A stretch of 64,000 bases of DNA from Adiantum capillus-veneris (taxonomy: Eukaryota > Streptophyta > Polypodiopsida > Polypodiales > Pteridaceae): NCBI GenBank assembly GCA_014529385.2, contig CM043969.1, forward strand, positions 28,538,946-28,602,945. The letters run 5' to 3'. Shown here piece after piece: positions 11,500-23,270 of this stretch; positions within the stretch are counted from its first letter, which is position 1; every line of letters begins with the position of its first letter. The notes under the pieces were generated by a model. It was not told the DNA's origin. It ran no database searches and saw only the letters and a list, made by a program, of their open reading frames with translations. A program made the translations under genes and the position numbers.

Positions 11500-13440
11500 A
11501 TGAAGATGATGTAGGAGAGAGTGACATTATGTTAGTTGCTTTGACCTCTATTACATGTGCTTTACCAGAGCTGAGGGTTAGGCAACCCTCTAGTGTTTGT
11601 GATGCAAAGGTATTGTATCATGAATGCAATGGTAATTAAAACTATATATGCAAGGCTTTGATGCTAGGGCCATCTCCAAGGGATGTCGGTAGCGGTACCT
11701 GCCCTATGGTTGTTCATCATAAACATCTTAAGGATGTGGTAGAAAAAGAAGTTAAAGTGATCTTTTGCTTGCACAATGACCTTATGGATGTATTTCAGGT
11801 GCTTTGCCATATCTTTGGGTCATATCCTTTTATCTACAAAGATCTTGATTGGCAATTAGCAAGTCTTGGGGTAGGTTGGCATGATGAAGACTTGTCATGA
11901 TGTCTTGTGTGGCTTCGTATGCATGTCTCCATCTTTTCAAGTGGAAAAACACATATGCAAGAGAAGAAGATACTAGTGGTAGTGTTCTTGAGGTGCCTTT
12001 TTAATTTCTAAATGGAACTACTAGTGATTGGAGTGATGGTCTCTTTTATGCAAGTGAACGAAGAGAAATTGATGAATCATCAAGATGATGTGAAAGTTAT
12101 GGCTATTAATGAAATGAGATTTAGACATGAGGTGCATCATGAAGTAGTTATGGCCCCAATTGATCGTGATGGCTTATGGTATGAGATAATGTGTACCAAC
12201 CATGTAGAAGAAGATTCATATCTTGCTTGGGATCTAGGTGGGTGGTAGCGTTGTAGCTAGAAATTAGATGCTTTTCCCTTTGATATGGGTGGCATGCTTG
12301 GATACTTACGTGGTGATATGCAAGTTGATGAGTTTCCATATGACTCAAGAGGAACTTTGGGGTCACTGTTGAGGTTTTATGTCATTGTTTGATGCATGGA
12401 AATGTGTAAATAAAAATGTAAATGCAATCATTGTAAGATTTTCAATGTGATATTTGGTTTCAAATATGATGGAACATGTACACAATGTAAATAGTCAAGT
12501 TTGTGTGTTGGCAGTCACGCACATGCACATACCACGCCAGGGTGTCAGAGCCTTGGATGTGGTGTGCCAAATGGCTTCTTTTGGCTCTAAGGTGTTCTTT
12601 CAATCTTTCTAGAATGTAGATAATTCAAGTCGTAAGTGTGGGTATGCTCATCTTGCCTTGAAAGTTTGACATGTGTGGTAACTATCTATTTATAGCACCT
12701 AATACGCAGTGATACATAAACCGCCTTAGAAGTGGTCAAAAATAAAATTTTGGTGTATGGAAATAAATTTTGAGTATCAAGGATCATTACTACAAAATCT
12801 AGAGGATTTTGGATTCCATTTGGCATTTTTCCCATTAAAAATGTCCATCGAGCTCAAGGGTGAAAACTAGCCAAAATGGCTCTAAAAAGGTGGAAAAAAA
12901 TGGGTCAAAAATGTGTGAAAAGGCTTATTTTTGCCACATCATTATGATACTATGAGTGTCCAAGCTGGCGGTGTGCTTGGTTGATCAAATATCATCACTT
13001 TCACCTCTCTGTTTGTAAGAGGAAGCAGGGATTCTATTGAGGGAAGAAGGTGTAGCTTTCTACATGACAATTTGACCCTATATCAGTGCCCGTTAGGGTT
13101 GAGGTTACACCAAAGTGTCCAACAGAGTGGAGTTTGGTGAAGCTTTTGTGATGTTTTTTAAGAGGCATTTTGTGGCTAGTTTCTTTTTTGTTTTTTATGG
13201 TCCTTTTTGTGTCTTTTGGTGGCCATCAACTGTGATTCCAATCTTTGATCAACTCGACTCACTACGTAGTGTTTGCGGGTAGGCAAGGGCTTGTAGTTTG
13301 AGATGTTTGGACTTCAAATTGAGTTGGGTGAATGATTTTCATTGAGCTCTTGAGTGGTTTTGTGTGAAGTGATGAAATTAAGGTAATTACTTGTGTTGCT
13401 TAAAGGTGTAAGGGTGTGTGAGTATGTGCACGGTGTCTTT
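11500..13440. other. No gene recognised
   Basis: Several plus-strand frames of 76-80 codons (11409-11639, 11658-11900, 12012-12248) lie near each other but match nothing I know, and stops separate them. 12250-13440 is AT-rich with no long frame. Some of this could be the degraded 5' portion of the Copia-A element that becomes recognisable at 13446. Confidence 0.4.
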
Positions 13441-13445
13441 TGCTC

Positions 13446-14275
13446 CATCAATGTTATGCACAATAGAAAGACATTGACTATAAAGAGACTTTTGTTCCCA
13501 CTTGTTGTATGAGTACTTTGTGCATTGGCAGCTCACTTTGGATGGAATGTATATCAATCACTAATTGTTACTTCTTTCTTGAATGGCTATATTTTAGGAG
13601 TTATATGTAAGGTCGCCTCATGGTTTTGTTAATAAAGGACAAGAAAAGAAAGTGTACAAATGCAAGGAAGCTTTTTATGGATTCAAGCAGTCTTCTTGTG
13701 CTTGGCATGAGGAAGCTGATGCTCATTTGGTTGAACAAGGCTTTCATAATAGTCCAATTGAAATCACTTTGTATGTCAAACACAAGGGTGATGTATATCT
13801 CATTTTCATGTTGTATGTAGATGATTTTTTTTATTACTGGTCCAAATGAGATACACATTAATTGCTAAATTCATGGTTGAATTGAATGCTACATTCATGG
13901 TGAAATCCTCGGGGATTTTGGATCCTTATTGAACATACAATTTAAACAATGTGATGGAGGTATTCAATTCTGTCAAGTAAGATACATAGAAACTTTACTA
14001 TGTAAGTTTGGACTTGAGGACTACAAACCTATAGCTAGTCCAATGGAAACACGTTTGAAATTGAGTCTTCATGATGTTCGAGATCTTGTAGATGAGACTC
14101 TTTATCAAATTGTTTTTGGATACCTCATTTATGCATGCAATACAAGGCTGGATATTTAGTTTATAGTATTTATACATAGCCCAAGGTCTAAGCATTAGCA
14201 GGCTATTAAAAGTGTCTTTTGCTATTTGAGTGGCAGTTTACATCTTGGGTTGTTTTATCCCAAGGAAGAATCATT
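13446..14275 (+). pseudogene. Copia-A copy 1: RT region, interrupted by Copia-B
   Basis: The sequence aligns with the Copia-A polyprotein at 62355-63994. Matching blocks include CALAAHFGWNVYQS, the YKCKEAFYGFKQS motif, LYVDD followed by a broken region, YIETLLCKFGLEDYKPIASP and a final LFYPKEES. Many stops and frameshifts occur (for example near 13850 and 14158), so it is inactive. Its 5' part (gag, protease, integrase) is not visible. The frame breaks at TCATT (14271-14275), where Copia-B inserted, and resumes at 19918. Confidence 0.88.
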
Positions 14276-15006
14276 TGTTAAGTATGGAAACTGATTTACC
14301 CCTTTGTAATTTTATGTGTTAAAAACACACATTTGTAAGGCCCCCATTATGAGGAGAAGCCATCGTGCGTGAAGAAAAATAACTCGCTGGAAAATAAAAT
14401 CACTAGTCAGAAACCAAAATTTTCACGCCTAGTCTCAAGCCTAAGCTCGAGACTAGCTTTGTCCGAATATTCCTTTTCGCCAAAATATTATCACCAGTCG
14501 GCGACCGGAAAGTGGTCGGAAAATGATCGATCGGTTGGCCGGTTGGCTGGTTGCCGGTAGTCAATGATCGGTTGGCCGGTTGCCGGTAGTCAATGTCCGG
14601 TGGCCGGTGGTCGGAAGTCAATGGCCAGTGCCCGGTGCCCGGTGGACAAATTCAATGGTCGGTGGTCGATTTCAAAGGAGGACTTGTCTTCTCAAGGCGG
14701 CCACACATGGGCGGATTGGAGGGTCCGACTTGGACTTATCTACACAAGTGTGGCTACACATGGCTGCCTCTCATGAGAGAGGGTAGCCCTTTTGGCCTAT
14801 AAAAGAAGGCCATTTCTACACACATTCCATAGTGTGAAGTTGATGCAACAAGGTGGGTGTGAGGTGGTCAGAGTAAAGCAATGCGGGAGCTCTATTAAGG
14901 GTATAATCCCTTTGTAACCTACTTCTTGTTTGAAGTACTAAAGCCATTAAGTGGCTGCTTTCCCATGGATGTAGCTCACACTGGGTGAACCACGTATATC
15001 GTGTGT

Positions 15007-15068
<62 letters not shown>

Positions 15069-15155
15069 ATCTATAATCTCTTGCGTGTGAAAATTATCTC
15101 TCTCCATTAAGTAATCTACTCAATTATCTACTTAGCTACGTCATATTTCCTAACA
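14276..15155 (+). repeat. Copia-B 5' LTR
   Basis: 880 bp, beginning TGTTAAGTATGG and ending CCTAACA. It contains a GC-rich minisatellite of GGTTGGCCGG / GGTAGTCAATG-like units (about 14520-14665), a TATA box at 14798, and a long (CT)n tract at about 15009-15067. It is about 130 bp longer than the 3' LTR. Most of the difference lies in the minisatellite, a short block near 14425-14460 and the CT tract. Confidence 0.92.
14798..14804 (+). promoter_or_regulatory. TATA box of the Copia-B LTR
   Basis: TATAAAA in a context (GGCCTATAAAAGAAGGCC) that is identical in the 3' LTR at 19596-19602. It is the likely U3 promoter, with transcription expected to start about 30 bp downstream. Confidence 0.7.
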
Positions 15156-15157
15156 AC

Positions 15158-15169
15158 TGGTATCAAAGC
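15158..15169 (+). other. Copia-B primer binding site
   Basis: TGGTATCAAAGC lies 2 bp after the 5' LTR. It matches the complement of the 3' end of plant initiator tRNA-Met, the usual Copia primer, with one difference from the common TGGTATCAGAGC. Confidence 0.88.
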
Positions 15170-15228
15170 AAGGTTTGCTCATAGCTAAAGTATCTCAAGG
15201 AAAGGATTCCTTGAATTGAGTGGGAGTA

Positions 15229-16092
15229 ATGGCGGAGGAAGGGAAACTCAAGATTGAGAAGTTCAACGGCAAAAACTACCAACATTGAAAGATGTTGATT
15301 GAAGACTATCTCTACGAGAAGGACCTCTATTTGCCACTAGGTGGTCTTGCAAAGAAGTCCGCAATGATGGCAGATGAAGCATGGATTGTCATTGACCAAA
15401 AGGCACTGGGAACAATCCGGTTAAGCTTGGCATCAATAGTGGCCTTCAATGTTTTGGAGATGAAGACCACGAAGGACTTGATGAAGTCACTTGATGACTT
15501 TTACGAGAAACCATCGGCATCCAATAAGGTATTTCTCATGAAGCACTTATTCAATCTAAAGATGGCAGATAAAGGTTCAGTTGTAGAACACCTAAATGAC
15601 TTTAACACAAACATAAGTCAGCTTCGATTGGTGAAAATAAATTTTGACGATGAAGTGTGAGCTCTCCTTATACTATCGTCTCTACCGAATAGTTGGGATA
15701 GCCTTGTGATGGCTGTAAGTAATTCTGTTATTGGCACAAATACTCTTAAGTTTGATGATGTTGTGGGTGTTCTCCTAAGCGAGGAAATGCAAAGGAGAAG
15801 CACAGGAGAATCATCAAGTGTTGCACTGTCAGTTGAAACAAGAGGAAGGCCTAAGGAGAGGTTCAAAAACCAAAAGGGTCGTGATCGCTTAAGGTGGAGA
15901 AAGTCACGCACAAAGTCAATTCTTGAATGTTGGAACTGCGGCAAGAAGGGCCACGTCAAGAAGGAGTACTGGTCCAAGAAGAAGAAGGAGTCAGAGTCTC
16001 AAGACAACAAGCCAACATCGGAGGCCAATGTGGCAGGTAAAGTAGAGCATGATGCTCTAATTCTCTCATTAGACAATGTGTCTAATTCCTAG
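15229..16092 (+). pseudogene. Copia-B gag with defective zinc knuckle
   Basis: The capsid-like Gag starts MAEEGKLKIEKFNGKNYQ, a typical Copia Gag opening. The frame is broken by TGA at codon 20 (15286-15288, normally Trp), TGA at 15658-15660 and TAG at 16090-16092. These changes are compatible with C-to-T or G-to-A decay at methylated sites. The zinc knuckle CWNCGKKGHVKKEY (15928-15969) has Tyr where CX2CX4HX4C needs its last Cys, so RNA binding would be damaged even without the stops. The frame otherwise continues directly into the protease. Confidence 0.9.
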
Positions 16093-17479
16093 ATAGTAGA
16101 TTCCGGGGCTTCATTCCATGTGACACCACACAAGCAACATTTCCAAGATTACACCAAAGGTAATTTTGGGTATGTATACTTGGGAGATGATGAAGCTTGT
16201 GAAATTGTCGGCAAAGGTACAATTTGTGTCAAAACTGCTAACGGAAATAAATGGAAGCTTAAAGATGTTAGGCATGTTCCTTCTCTTCGCAAAAAGTTTA
16301 TCTCTACAGGATAATTGGATGATGAACGTCACAACATTGCATTCGAAAGCAAACAGTGGAAGATCTCAAAGGGATCTTTGGTGGTTTCCAAGGGATAAAA
16401 GGTTGGTACACTTTACTTGTGTACTGTTAGCACACAACCTTCAGCTTGTGCAACAACTAAAGAAGTCGATAGTGCGGTGTGGCACTACCAGCTTGGGCAT
16501 ATGAGTGCCAAAGGAATGCAAATCCTTCAAACAAAGAAGCTTCTACCAGGTTTGAAAGAAGTGGATTTAGAGTTCTCTGAAGACCGTGTTTATGGTAAAC
16601 AAAAGAGGGTAAAATTTCAAAAATCAAGAAATGAAAGAAAAAATAAAAAACTTGAGTTGGTTCATTTTGACGTTTGGGGTCATGCAAGTACACCATCACT
16701 TGGTGGCTCATTGTACTATGTAACATTATAGACAATGCGATTAGGAAAACATGGGTTTATGTAATGAAGAATAAATCCAATGTGTTTTCCATATTTCAAA
16801 GGTGGAAAGCCTTTGTGGAGAATGAAACAGGTACTAAGGTTAAATGCCTCAGATCCAACAATGGAGGCAGATATTGCAACCAAGCTTTTGAAAGCTTTTG
16901 TACTAGCAATGGCATTCAGAGGCAAAGAACAACCCCAAGGACACCTCAACAAAATGGCATTCCGAAAGGATGAACCAAACAATCATGGAGTGAGCACAAA
17001 GCATGCGGCTACATGCAGGCCTACTGCTTGAGCTTTGGGCGGAAGCTGTAAGTAGGTATGTGTACTTAATCAACCGGTCACCCTCAACAGCATTGGATGG
17101 GGGAGTTCCAGAAGAGGCATGGACAGGTAAACCGGTGAATTATGCATTTTTCAAAGTGTTTGGATGTGAGGCTTTCATGCACATAGATAGAAGCCTAACA
17201 TCAAAGCTAGATGCAAAGTCCAAAAAGTGTTTCTTCATTGGCTATGGAGAAGGTGACTTTGGGTATCGCCTATGGAATCCTGAAGTTGGTAAAATCTTAA
17301 GGAGTATGGATGTAATTTTTAACGAACAAAATATGTACAAAGATTACTTGAAAAGAAAACAAACAAAAGAAACAAGTGATGAGTACATGGAGCTTGAGGA
17401 CGGTGAAGACTCAAGGACTGCAAACGGTGACAACGTGCAGCAACGTCAACCAAATGAGGAGCCTCAACCTATTCCTTGA
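16093..17479 (+). pseudogene. Copia-B protease and integrase, degraded
   Basis: The protease active site DSGAS follows the Gag stop at about 16099. The integrase zinc-binding region reads WHYQLGHMSAKGMQIL, and the core includes LVHFDVWG and SNNGGRY where an aspartate is usual. The catalytic Glu neighbourhood (TPQQNGIPKG, normally followed by ERxN) is disrupted at about 16970. Stops occur at 16312-16314 and about 16397, and frameshifts at about 16730 and 16975-17003. The C-terminal integrase region (GCEAFMHID...KSKKCFFIGY) is readable to 17479. Confidence 0.88.
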
Positions 17480-17524
17480 AGATCTACAAGATCAAGTAGA
17501 CCTCCAGAAAGGTTCGTTCCTTCC

Positions 17525-19107
17525 TTGAACCATCTCTTGATCTCAGATTCTAGAGAGTCGGAATCATATGAAGAAATTATGCATCACAAATCCAAAGAAG
17601 AATGGATGAAAAGTATGCAAGTGGAGATGGACTCATTACATCGCAACCAAACATGGGACTTGGTTGAGTTGCCTAAAGGTAAGCGAGCACTTAGAACAAA
17701 TGGGTGTATAAGCTGAAGGAAGAAGAAGGTGGGAAGAAAAGGTACAAGTCTAGGCTTGTGGTAAAAGGGTTTTCTCAAAAGAAAGGTATTGACTTCAATG
17801 AAATATTTTCTCCTATTGTAAAAATGAACTCAATTAGGCTTGTCTTAAGCCTTGTGGCTGCTCATGATCTAAATACTGAGCAAATGGATGTAAATACGGC
17901 ATTCCCTCACGGTGACTTAGAGGAGGAAATTTACATGCTTCAACCAAAGGGGTATGAAGTAAAAGGTAAGGAGAAAATGGTTTGCAGATTAAAGAAGAGC
18001 TTGTATGGTTTAAAGCAAGCATCAAGACAATGGTACTTGAAGTTCGATCGATGGATGTTGGATCATGGATTCACAAGATGCAACTCGGATCATTGTGTCT
18101 ACACGAAGAATATGGGAGATGGGAAGTTCATCATCCTAATGTTGTATGCTGATGACATGCTGATTGCAAGTGCTAACATGCAGGACATCAAAGACCTAAA
18201 AGAGGAGCTGTCTAAATCTTTTTCAATGAAAGATTTAGGTGCTTCAAAGAGGATACTTGGTATGAAGATATCAAGTGACAGGACGAAGAAGACAATAAAG
18301 CTATCTCAAGAGGATAACATCAAGAAGGTACTATAAAGGTTTGCAATGCAAAATGCAAAAACAATTTCTACACCTTTGGCTAGTCACTTTAAACTAACCA
18401 AAGATATGTGTCCAAAGACACGAGAGGAGATAGCCTATATGTCTAAAGTTCCATATGCTGCAACGATAGGTTCTCGTATGTATGCTATGATCTGGGCAAG
18501 GCCAGACATTGCACATGCAGTGGGAGTTGTAAGTAGGTTCATGGACAACCCAAGTAAAGAGCACTGGCAAGCTGTGAAGTGGATACTTAGGTATCTAAAA
18601 GGGACAACAACAAATGCTTTGTACTTTGGAGGAACTGATATTTTTCTAGAAGGGTATGTTGATGCAGATATGGCAGGTGACAAAGATACTCGAAGAAGCA
18701 CTAATGGCTATGTCTTCATGGTTGGAGGCACAACAATAAGCTGAGCTTCAAAGCTGCAAAAAGTGGTCTCACTTTCTACCATGGAAGCACAGTATGTAGC
18801 AATGACGGAGGCAAGTAAAGAAATTATGTGGCCTCACAAATTCTTAGAAGAGCTTGGATTCAAACAAGACAATTGTGTCTGGTACAGTGATAGCCAAAGC
18901 GCTATCCATCTTGCAAAGAACTCAGCCTTTCATTCAAGGACAAAGCACATTGAGGTGAGATATCACTTCATACACACTCTTTTGGAAGAGGGACAACTAA
19001 AGCTAGGAAAGGTGCATACAAGTGAAAGTCTTGCAGACATGTTTACAAAGGTGGTCAACAAGGAGAAGTTGAGCTTTTGCTCATCTTCAATCGTCATTCA
19101 AGGATAA
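17525..19107 (+). pseudogene. Copia-B reverse transcriptase and RNase H
   Basis: The RT reads from WMKSMQVEMDSLHRNQTWDLV through RLVVKGFSQKKGIDF and MDVNTAFPHGDLEEEIYM to the catalytic YADD at 18145-18156. Then come SMKDLG and the C-terminal thumb. RNase H follows with GYVDADMAGD, STMEAQYVA, SDSQSAIHLAKN and TKHIEVRYHF. A frameshift at about 17700 separates the first RT block, TAA at 18334-18336 interrupts the thumb, and TGA at about 18742 precedes the RNase H middle. Catalytic residues are preserved. This is the best-kept part of the element. Confidence 0.92.
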
Positions 19108-19156
19108 GAAGCCAGGATGGAAAGCAGTCACAGGTTTGGTTTGGAGATCAGTCTCC

Positions 19157-19167
19157 AAGTGGGAGAT
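19157..19167 (+). other. Copia-B polypurine tract
   Basis: AAGTGGGAGAT lies immediately before the TG of the 3' LTR. This is the canonical position and composition for priming plus-strand DNA synthesis. Confidence 0.8.
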
Positions 19168-19917
19168 TGTTAAGTATGGAGCCTGATTTACCCCTTGTAA
19201 TTTTTTGTGTTAAAAACACACATTTGTAAGGCCCCCATCATGAGGAGAAGCCATCGTGCGTGAAGAAAAATAACTCGCTGGAAAATAAAATCACTCGTCG
19301 GAAACCAAAATTTTCACGCCCACTGGAATATTCCTTTTCGCCGGAATATTATGGCCTGACGGCGGACGAAAAGTGGTCGAAAAACGACCGGTTGGTTGGC
19401 CGGTTGGCGGCGGCTAGTAGTCAATGGCCGATGGCCGGTGGTCGGAAGTCAATGGTCGGTGGCCGATTTCAAAGGAGGACTTGTCTTCTCAAGGGCGGCC
19501 ACACATGGGCGGATTGGAGGGTCCGACTTGGACTTATCTACACAAGGGCGGCTACACATGGCTGCCTCTCATGAGAGAGGGTAGCCCTTTTGGCCTATAA
19601 AAGAAGGCCATTTCTACACACATTCGATAGTGTGAAGTTGATGCAACAAGGTGGGTGTGAGGTGGTGAGAGTGAAGCAAGGCGGGAGCTCTATTAAGGGT
19701 ATAATCCCTTTGTAACCTACTTCTTGTTTGAAATACTAAAGCTATTAAGTGGCTGCTTTCCCGTGGATGTAGCCCACATTGGGTGAACCACGTAAATCGT
19801 GTGTACTCTCTCTCTCTCTCTCTCTCTCTACTCTATAATCTCTTGTATGTGAAAATTATCTCTCTCCATTAAGTAATCTACTCAATTATCTACTTAGCTA
19901 CGTCATATTTCTTAACA
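19168..19917 (+). repeat. Copia-B 3' LTR
   Basis: 750 bp, TGTTAAG...CTTAACA. It matches the 5' LTR closely by eye, including the TATA context and the AAGCCATCGTGCGTGAAG block. The minisatellite is contracted (about 19380-19460) and the (CT)n tract is shorter (about 19806-19829, against about 59 bp in the 5' LTR). Confidence 0.92.
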
Positions 19918-20316
19918 TCATTGCCCCTAGATTTGCATGCTTTTTTGGATTCAAATTGGGATGGTTGTTATGACACACGAGTGTCCATAAGTAGTTTTTG
20001 TTTCATGCTCAACGGTTCATGCATATCGTGGTTGTGTGCATGGCTCAAACATCTTATGGTTGATTTGGGTGTTTGCGACATCATCTACACTGATAGTCAG
20101 AGTACCTTGGTAATTATGAGGAATCTAGTTTTACATGCTCACACAAAGTACATCGAGATGCATTATCAATATGTTAGGAACATACTCACAACAAGAAAGA
20201 TTGTGGATTACATGCGAGCGCAAGACAACCTTGTAGATTTGTTTACAAAGACATTGCCTTGTGAGAAATTCAAAGCTTTCCATGAATCCTTTGCCTTGCT
20301 TCTCTTTGTGGATTGA
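19918..20316 (+). pseudogene. Copia-A copy 1: RNase H continuation
   Basis: This continues the frame broken at 14275. LDLHAFLDSNWDGCYDTRVS, FCFMLNGSCISW, YTDSQSTLVIMRN, TKYIEMHYQYVRN and DLFTKTLPCEKF align with the Copia-A copy at 62355-62860. A deletion removed the SKKQPIVATSSCEAEY part, joining ISW directly to the LKHLMVDLGV part. The ORF ends with a FVD-stop, as in the other copy. Confidence 0.9.
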
Positions 20317-20384
20317 TCATGTCCTTATTAGGGCATGGCACTCCCCTATAGATTATTTGTTAGCTCTTGTTCAGTGCATCACTC

Positions 20385-20574
20385 TCATGATGAGTATGAA
20401 CACACTTAGGACCATTGGGGCACTTTTTCCCTCATACATTGTATATACGCCCATCACTTTAGGGTTAAATTATCTTTCTATTTGCGCACTAAGCAATACA
20501 CCCTCTGTTGTGTGCCTTGAGCTTCTTCATTCTCTCCAAGATATGTGTGCATCCTTGCAACCGTAATTCCAACA
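20385..20574 (+). repeat. Copia-A copy 1: 3' LTR, 5'-truncated
   Basis: It aligns with the minus-strand LTR at 62053-62279. Shared blocks include GAACACACTTAGGACC / GAACACACTAGGACC, TTGTATATACGCCCATCACT and GTGTGCCTTGAGCTTC, and the end is TTCCAACA at 20574. The first roughly 30 bp, including the polypurine tract, appear deleted. The right flank is AT-rich unknown sequence. Confidence 0.82.
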
Positions 20575-21730
20575 TTACAAATGTATGCTTGGACTTCCTT
20601 TAGAAACATTTGATCTTTTCACACAAGACAATAGTGAATACTCATATAAGTTGAAGAAAATTCAGATTCTATGGAAATCCTTGTTTGCCTCTTCTTCGTG
20701 TTGCTTGGCTATAGTGAGGGTCACTCAAGTCTTTTTCTTTTCAAGGTTAGGATTGTTGAGTCTTGATGATTGCATTTATAAGGTTTTCAGTTTCTATAAT
20801 AATGAAAAGGTTTACCAAGTCAATTAAAGTGTTTAGAATTTTGAAAATCAATGAATTTTTTTCCATAAATAGCAAAAATTGGTATTTCTAGAATCATAAG
20901 CACAACTTCAACCAAAAATCTTTGAATCAAATTCGGACAAAAACCAAACCCCAAATCCTAATTGGAAGTTTTTACAACTACTTTAATTTATAAAATTAAT
21001 TGAATACTTTTAGTAATTATTAAAACACATGACTCTCACGTGGCCTACTATATATTTTCCCAAATGAACCAGATAATTCTTGTTAAAGCAGATAATTGAC
21101 CCGAAGATAGCAGATTTGAAATTAAGGTGGGGCAAGTCAGGTCAAATTTAGCAGCATGGGGCATCCTCTGGAGCACAAGAAACTGCCAATAGCGGGCCTT
21201 GTGTGCCAAGAAAACTTATAAATAGGCCATAGGCTTCACATTTTCAATTAGAAATTTGTGATAATTATCTCATGATTAGTTAATTAGTTTTGATAATTAC
21301 TATTACTTAAATTATCTAATTTTAATAGAAAATTAAGTAAGATAATTAGTAAATCCATTTAGAATTTACGAAGATAATTTCTAAAGGTAGATTTAAGTTA
21401 TAGAAACTCATGGTAACCATCTCATAATTAGTTAACAAACTTTGCTAATTAATATTGCTTAAATTCTTTATTTTTGGCAAAAAAGTAAAGGGGATAATTA
21501 GCAAATTCACTAAGAAATATCTAGGATAGTTTTAGAGGTATATGAGTTCATAAGAAAGCTAGAATAAATATATCTCCATTAGATGATTACTTTAATGATT
21601 ATTAAGCTAGAAAAAAGTCATTTTTACTTCGTTAACGTAGTGGGCAAAATAGCAAATCTGGATGCACGTTCATCCACGTGGCTGATTCACAAGCTTTTTT
21701 TTTCCGGATTCCTACCCGTTGCTTCCAAAA
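20575..21730. other. AT-rich stretch without genes
   Basis: 20850-21620 is strongly AT-rich, with repeated ATAATTA / TTAGTTAA-like words (for example GATAATTATCTCATGATTAG near 21261 and a similar phrase near 21417). This suggests an old internal duplication. No coding frame or element end is recognised. Confidence 0.45.
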
Positions 21731-21798
21731 GCTTCGCCTGCAAGGTTCTTGGCTGCCCTCCTTTGCAGAGCTCGCTGCGTGCATCACCTCCAAACGTT

Positions 21799-21848
<50 letters not shown>

Positions 21849-22064
21849 TCTTTTTGGCGCTTCGCGTGCAAGGTGCTCGGTTGCCCTCCTTTGTAGAGCT
21901 CGCTGCATGCATCACCTGCAAACGTTACTCTCTCTCTCTCTCTCTCTCCCCCCGCAGACACACCATGTCTTTTTGGCACACTTACTCCCTCTTGTGCTTC
22001 CACGGGAACGAGCGCAGAGGTGGAAACGATGGCACCCACCCCTCAGCATCATCAGCGCGTCAAA

Positions 22065-22109
<45 letters not shown>

Positions 22110-22110
22110 T
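21731..22110. repeat. 128-bp tandem units, each ending in (CT)n
   Basis: Two units begin GCTTCGCCTGCAAGGT (21731) and GCTTCGCGTGCAAGGT (21859). Both include GCCCTCCTTTG(C/T)AGAGCTCGCTGC, ATCACCT(C/G)CAAACGTT and then (CT)n (21799-21843; 21927-21949). A third partial unit restarts with CATGTCTTTTTGGC at about 21964, and another (CT)n follows at about 22070-22107. The repeat carries the microsatellite as part of its unit. Confidence 0.7.
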
Positions 22111-22999
22111 TGGGGTTTATCCCTCGCCGTCGGCACGTTCTCCTGTCCCGTCCCTTTCCCTTGCTCCGTAGCCCTGCCTGTTCGCCATGCCTTGCTGCCT
22201 CAAACTGCAAGGGAGCACCCAATGCAAACGATGTTGCTCCATCACTTTCTTCTCTCGCAGTGCAATACATGATCTACTGCACACAGATGAATGAGAGAGA
22301 GAGAGAGACCCTGGCTTTGTCTCTACCCATCGCGTCTTTCTCTCTAATCTGCTCCTAGGATGCCCTTTGGCTCCGGATCTGCCTCCATTGCCCGGCCCCT
22401 GCCGACCAAAAACAGCGCTTTACAGCTATGCCTATTGTAGCGATGCTTTTAACTCAATTATAACCAACAATTTCCCTCTTTTAATGGCTGCGCTCAAGCA
22501 AAGCTTGTAGATTTGATTGTCGTGCGAAACAAACAGCACAACGCGCACAGCACAACAAACCTCACACGAGGCAATTGTTTTGCTCCGAGACTGCCCATAG
22601 GTAACAGGGCTCATCTTGCACTGGATAGGCAAAAGGTGCTTGAGCATGAGGCTAAGCGAAAAAAGAAGAGGAACAACAACTGAAGCAGTGGTGATGGACA
22701 TGATAACAGAAGTATACATTGACAGTCGACATGATGGCAGAAGTCATAGCAGCAGAAGAGATGATGATGGAGATTGCAGTAGACAAAGATCGCGGTAGAC
22801 ATAATTGACATAAGAGAAGGTATAAAAGAGACAAAGAGGATGATATAGAAGCAATCATAGCCACAAGGATGTTGATCAAAGGACAACCTGATGATCACAG
22901 GTATATATTCAATTATGTATATGCTGGTAGTGATGGCGATGGAGAATGCCGATTTTCATCTCCCCTTGAGTAGCCCTTCTGCGCGCTTCTATTCGAGTA

Positions 23000-23064
<65 letters not shown>
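23000..23064. repeat. (CT)n(CA)n microsatellite
   Basis: Adjacent pure (CT) and (CA) tracts, followed by CCCACCCACC. Confidence 0.9.
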
Positions 23065-23066
<2 letters not shown>

Positions 23067-23270
23067 ACCCACCGATGCCCACCCACCTGCTAAGCGCCAG
23101 TGATTTGAACAGGGTTTAGCAGGAGCCATGGAGGCTTCACCACGACCAGCAACTTGGTCGAGATGATCTCGCATGGTCCACCTGCAGCTGCCATCAGCAA
23201 TACTATGCCATATGATACGGAGCATCCTCTTCAAATTGCAGTGAGAGAGGCAACTATTGCAGACTTTTGG

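Larger units (their letters stand above)
14276..19917 (+). mobile_element. Copia-B: nearly complete Copia LTR retrotransposon nested in Copia-A
   Basis: Structure in order: 5' LTR (14276-15155), initiator-tRNA-Met-type primer site, gag, protease, integrase, RT, RNase H, polypurine tract, 3' LTR (19168-19917). It is flanked by a perfect 5-bp target-site duplication, TCATT, at 14271-14275 and 19918-19922. LTR ends are the inverted pair TGTTAAG/CTTAACA (slightly altered in the 5' LTR). Domain order INT before RT places it in Copia; the wording is TNT1/Tork-like. Several stops and frameshifts make it non-autonomous now. Its insertion splits the RT-RNase H of an older element. Confidence 0.93.

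Noticed and set aside
15158-15169. A tRNA gene at the primer-binding site
   Set aside because: Only the 12-base complement of a tRNA 3' end is present, as expected for a primer site. No cloverleaf is visible.
21583-22272. A 229-codon plus-strand frame
   Set aside because: Most of it is (CT)n-encoded Ser-Leu; the remainder is the 128-bp repeat unit. There is no protein-like conservation.
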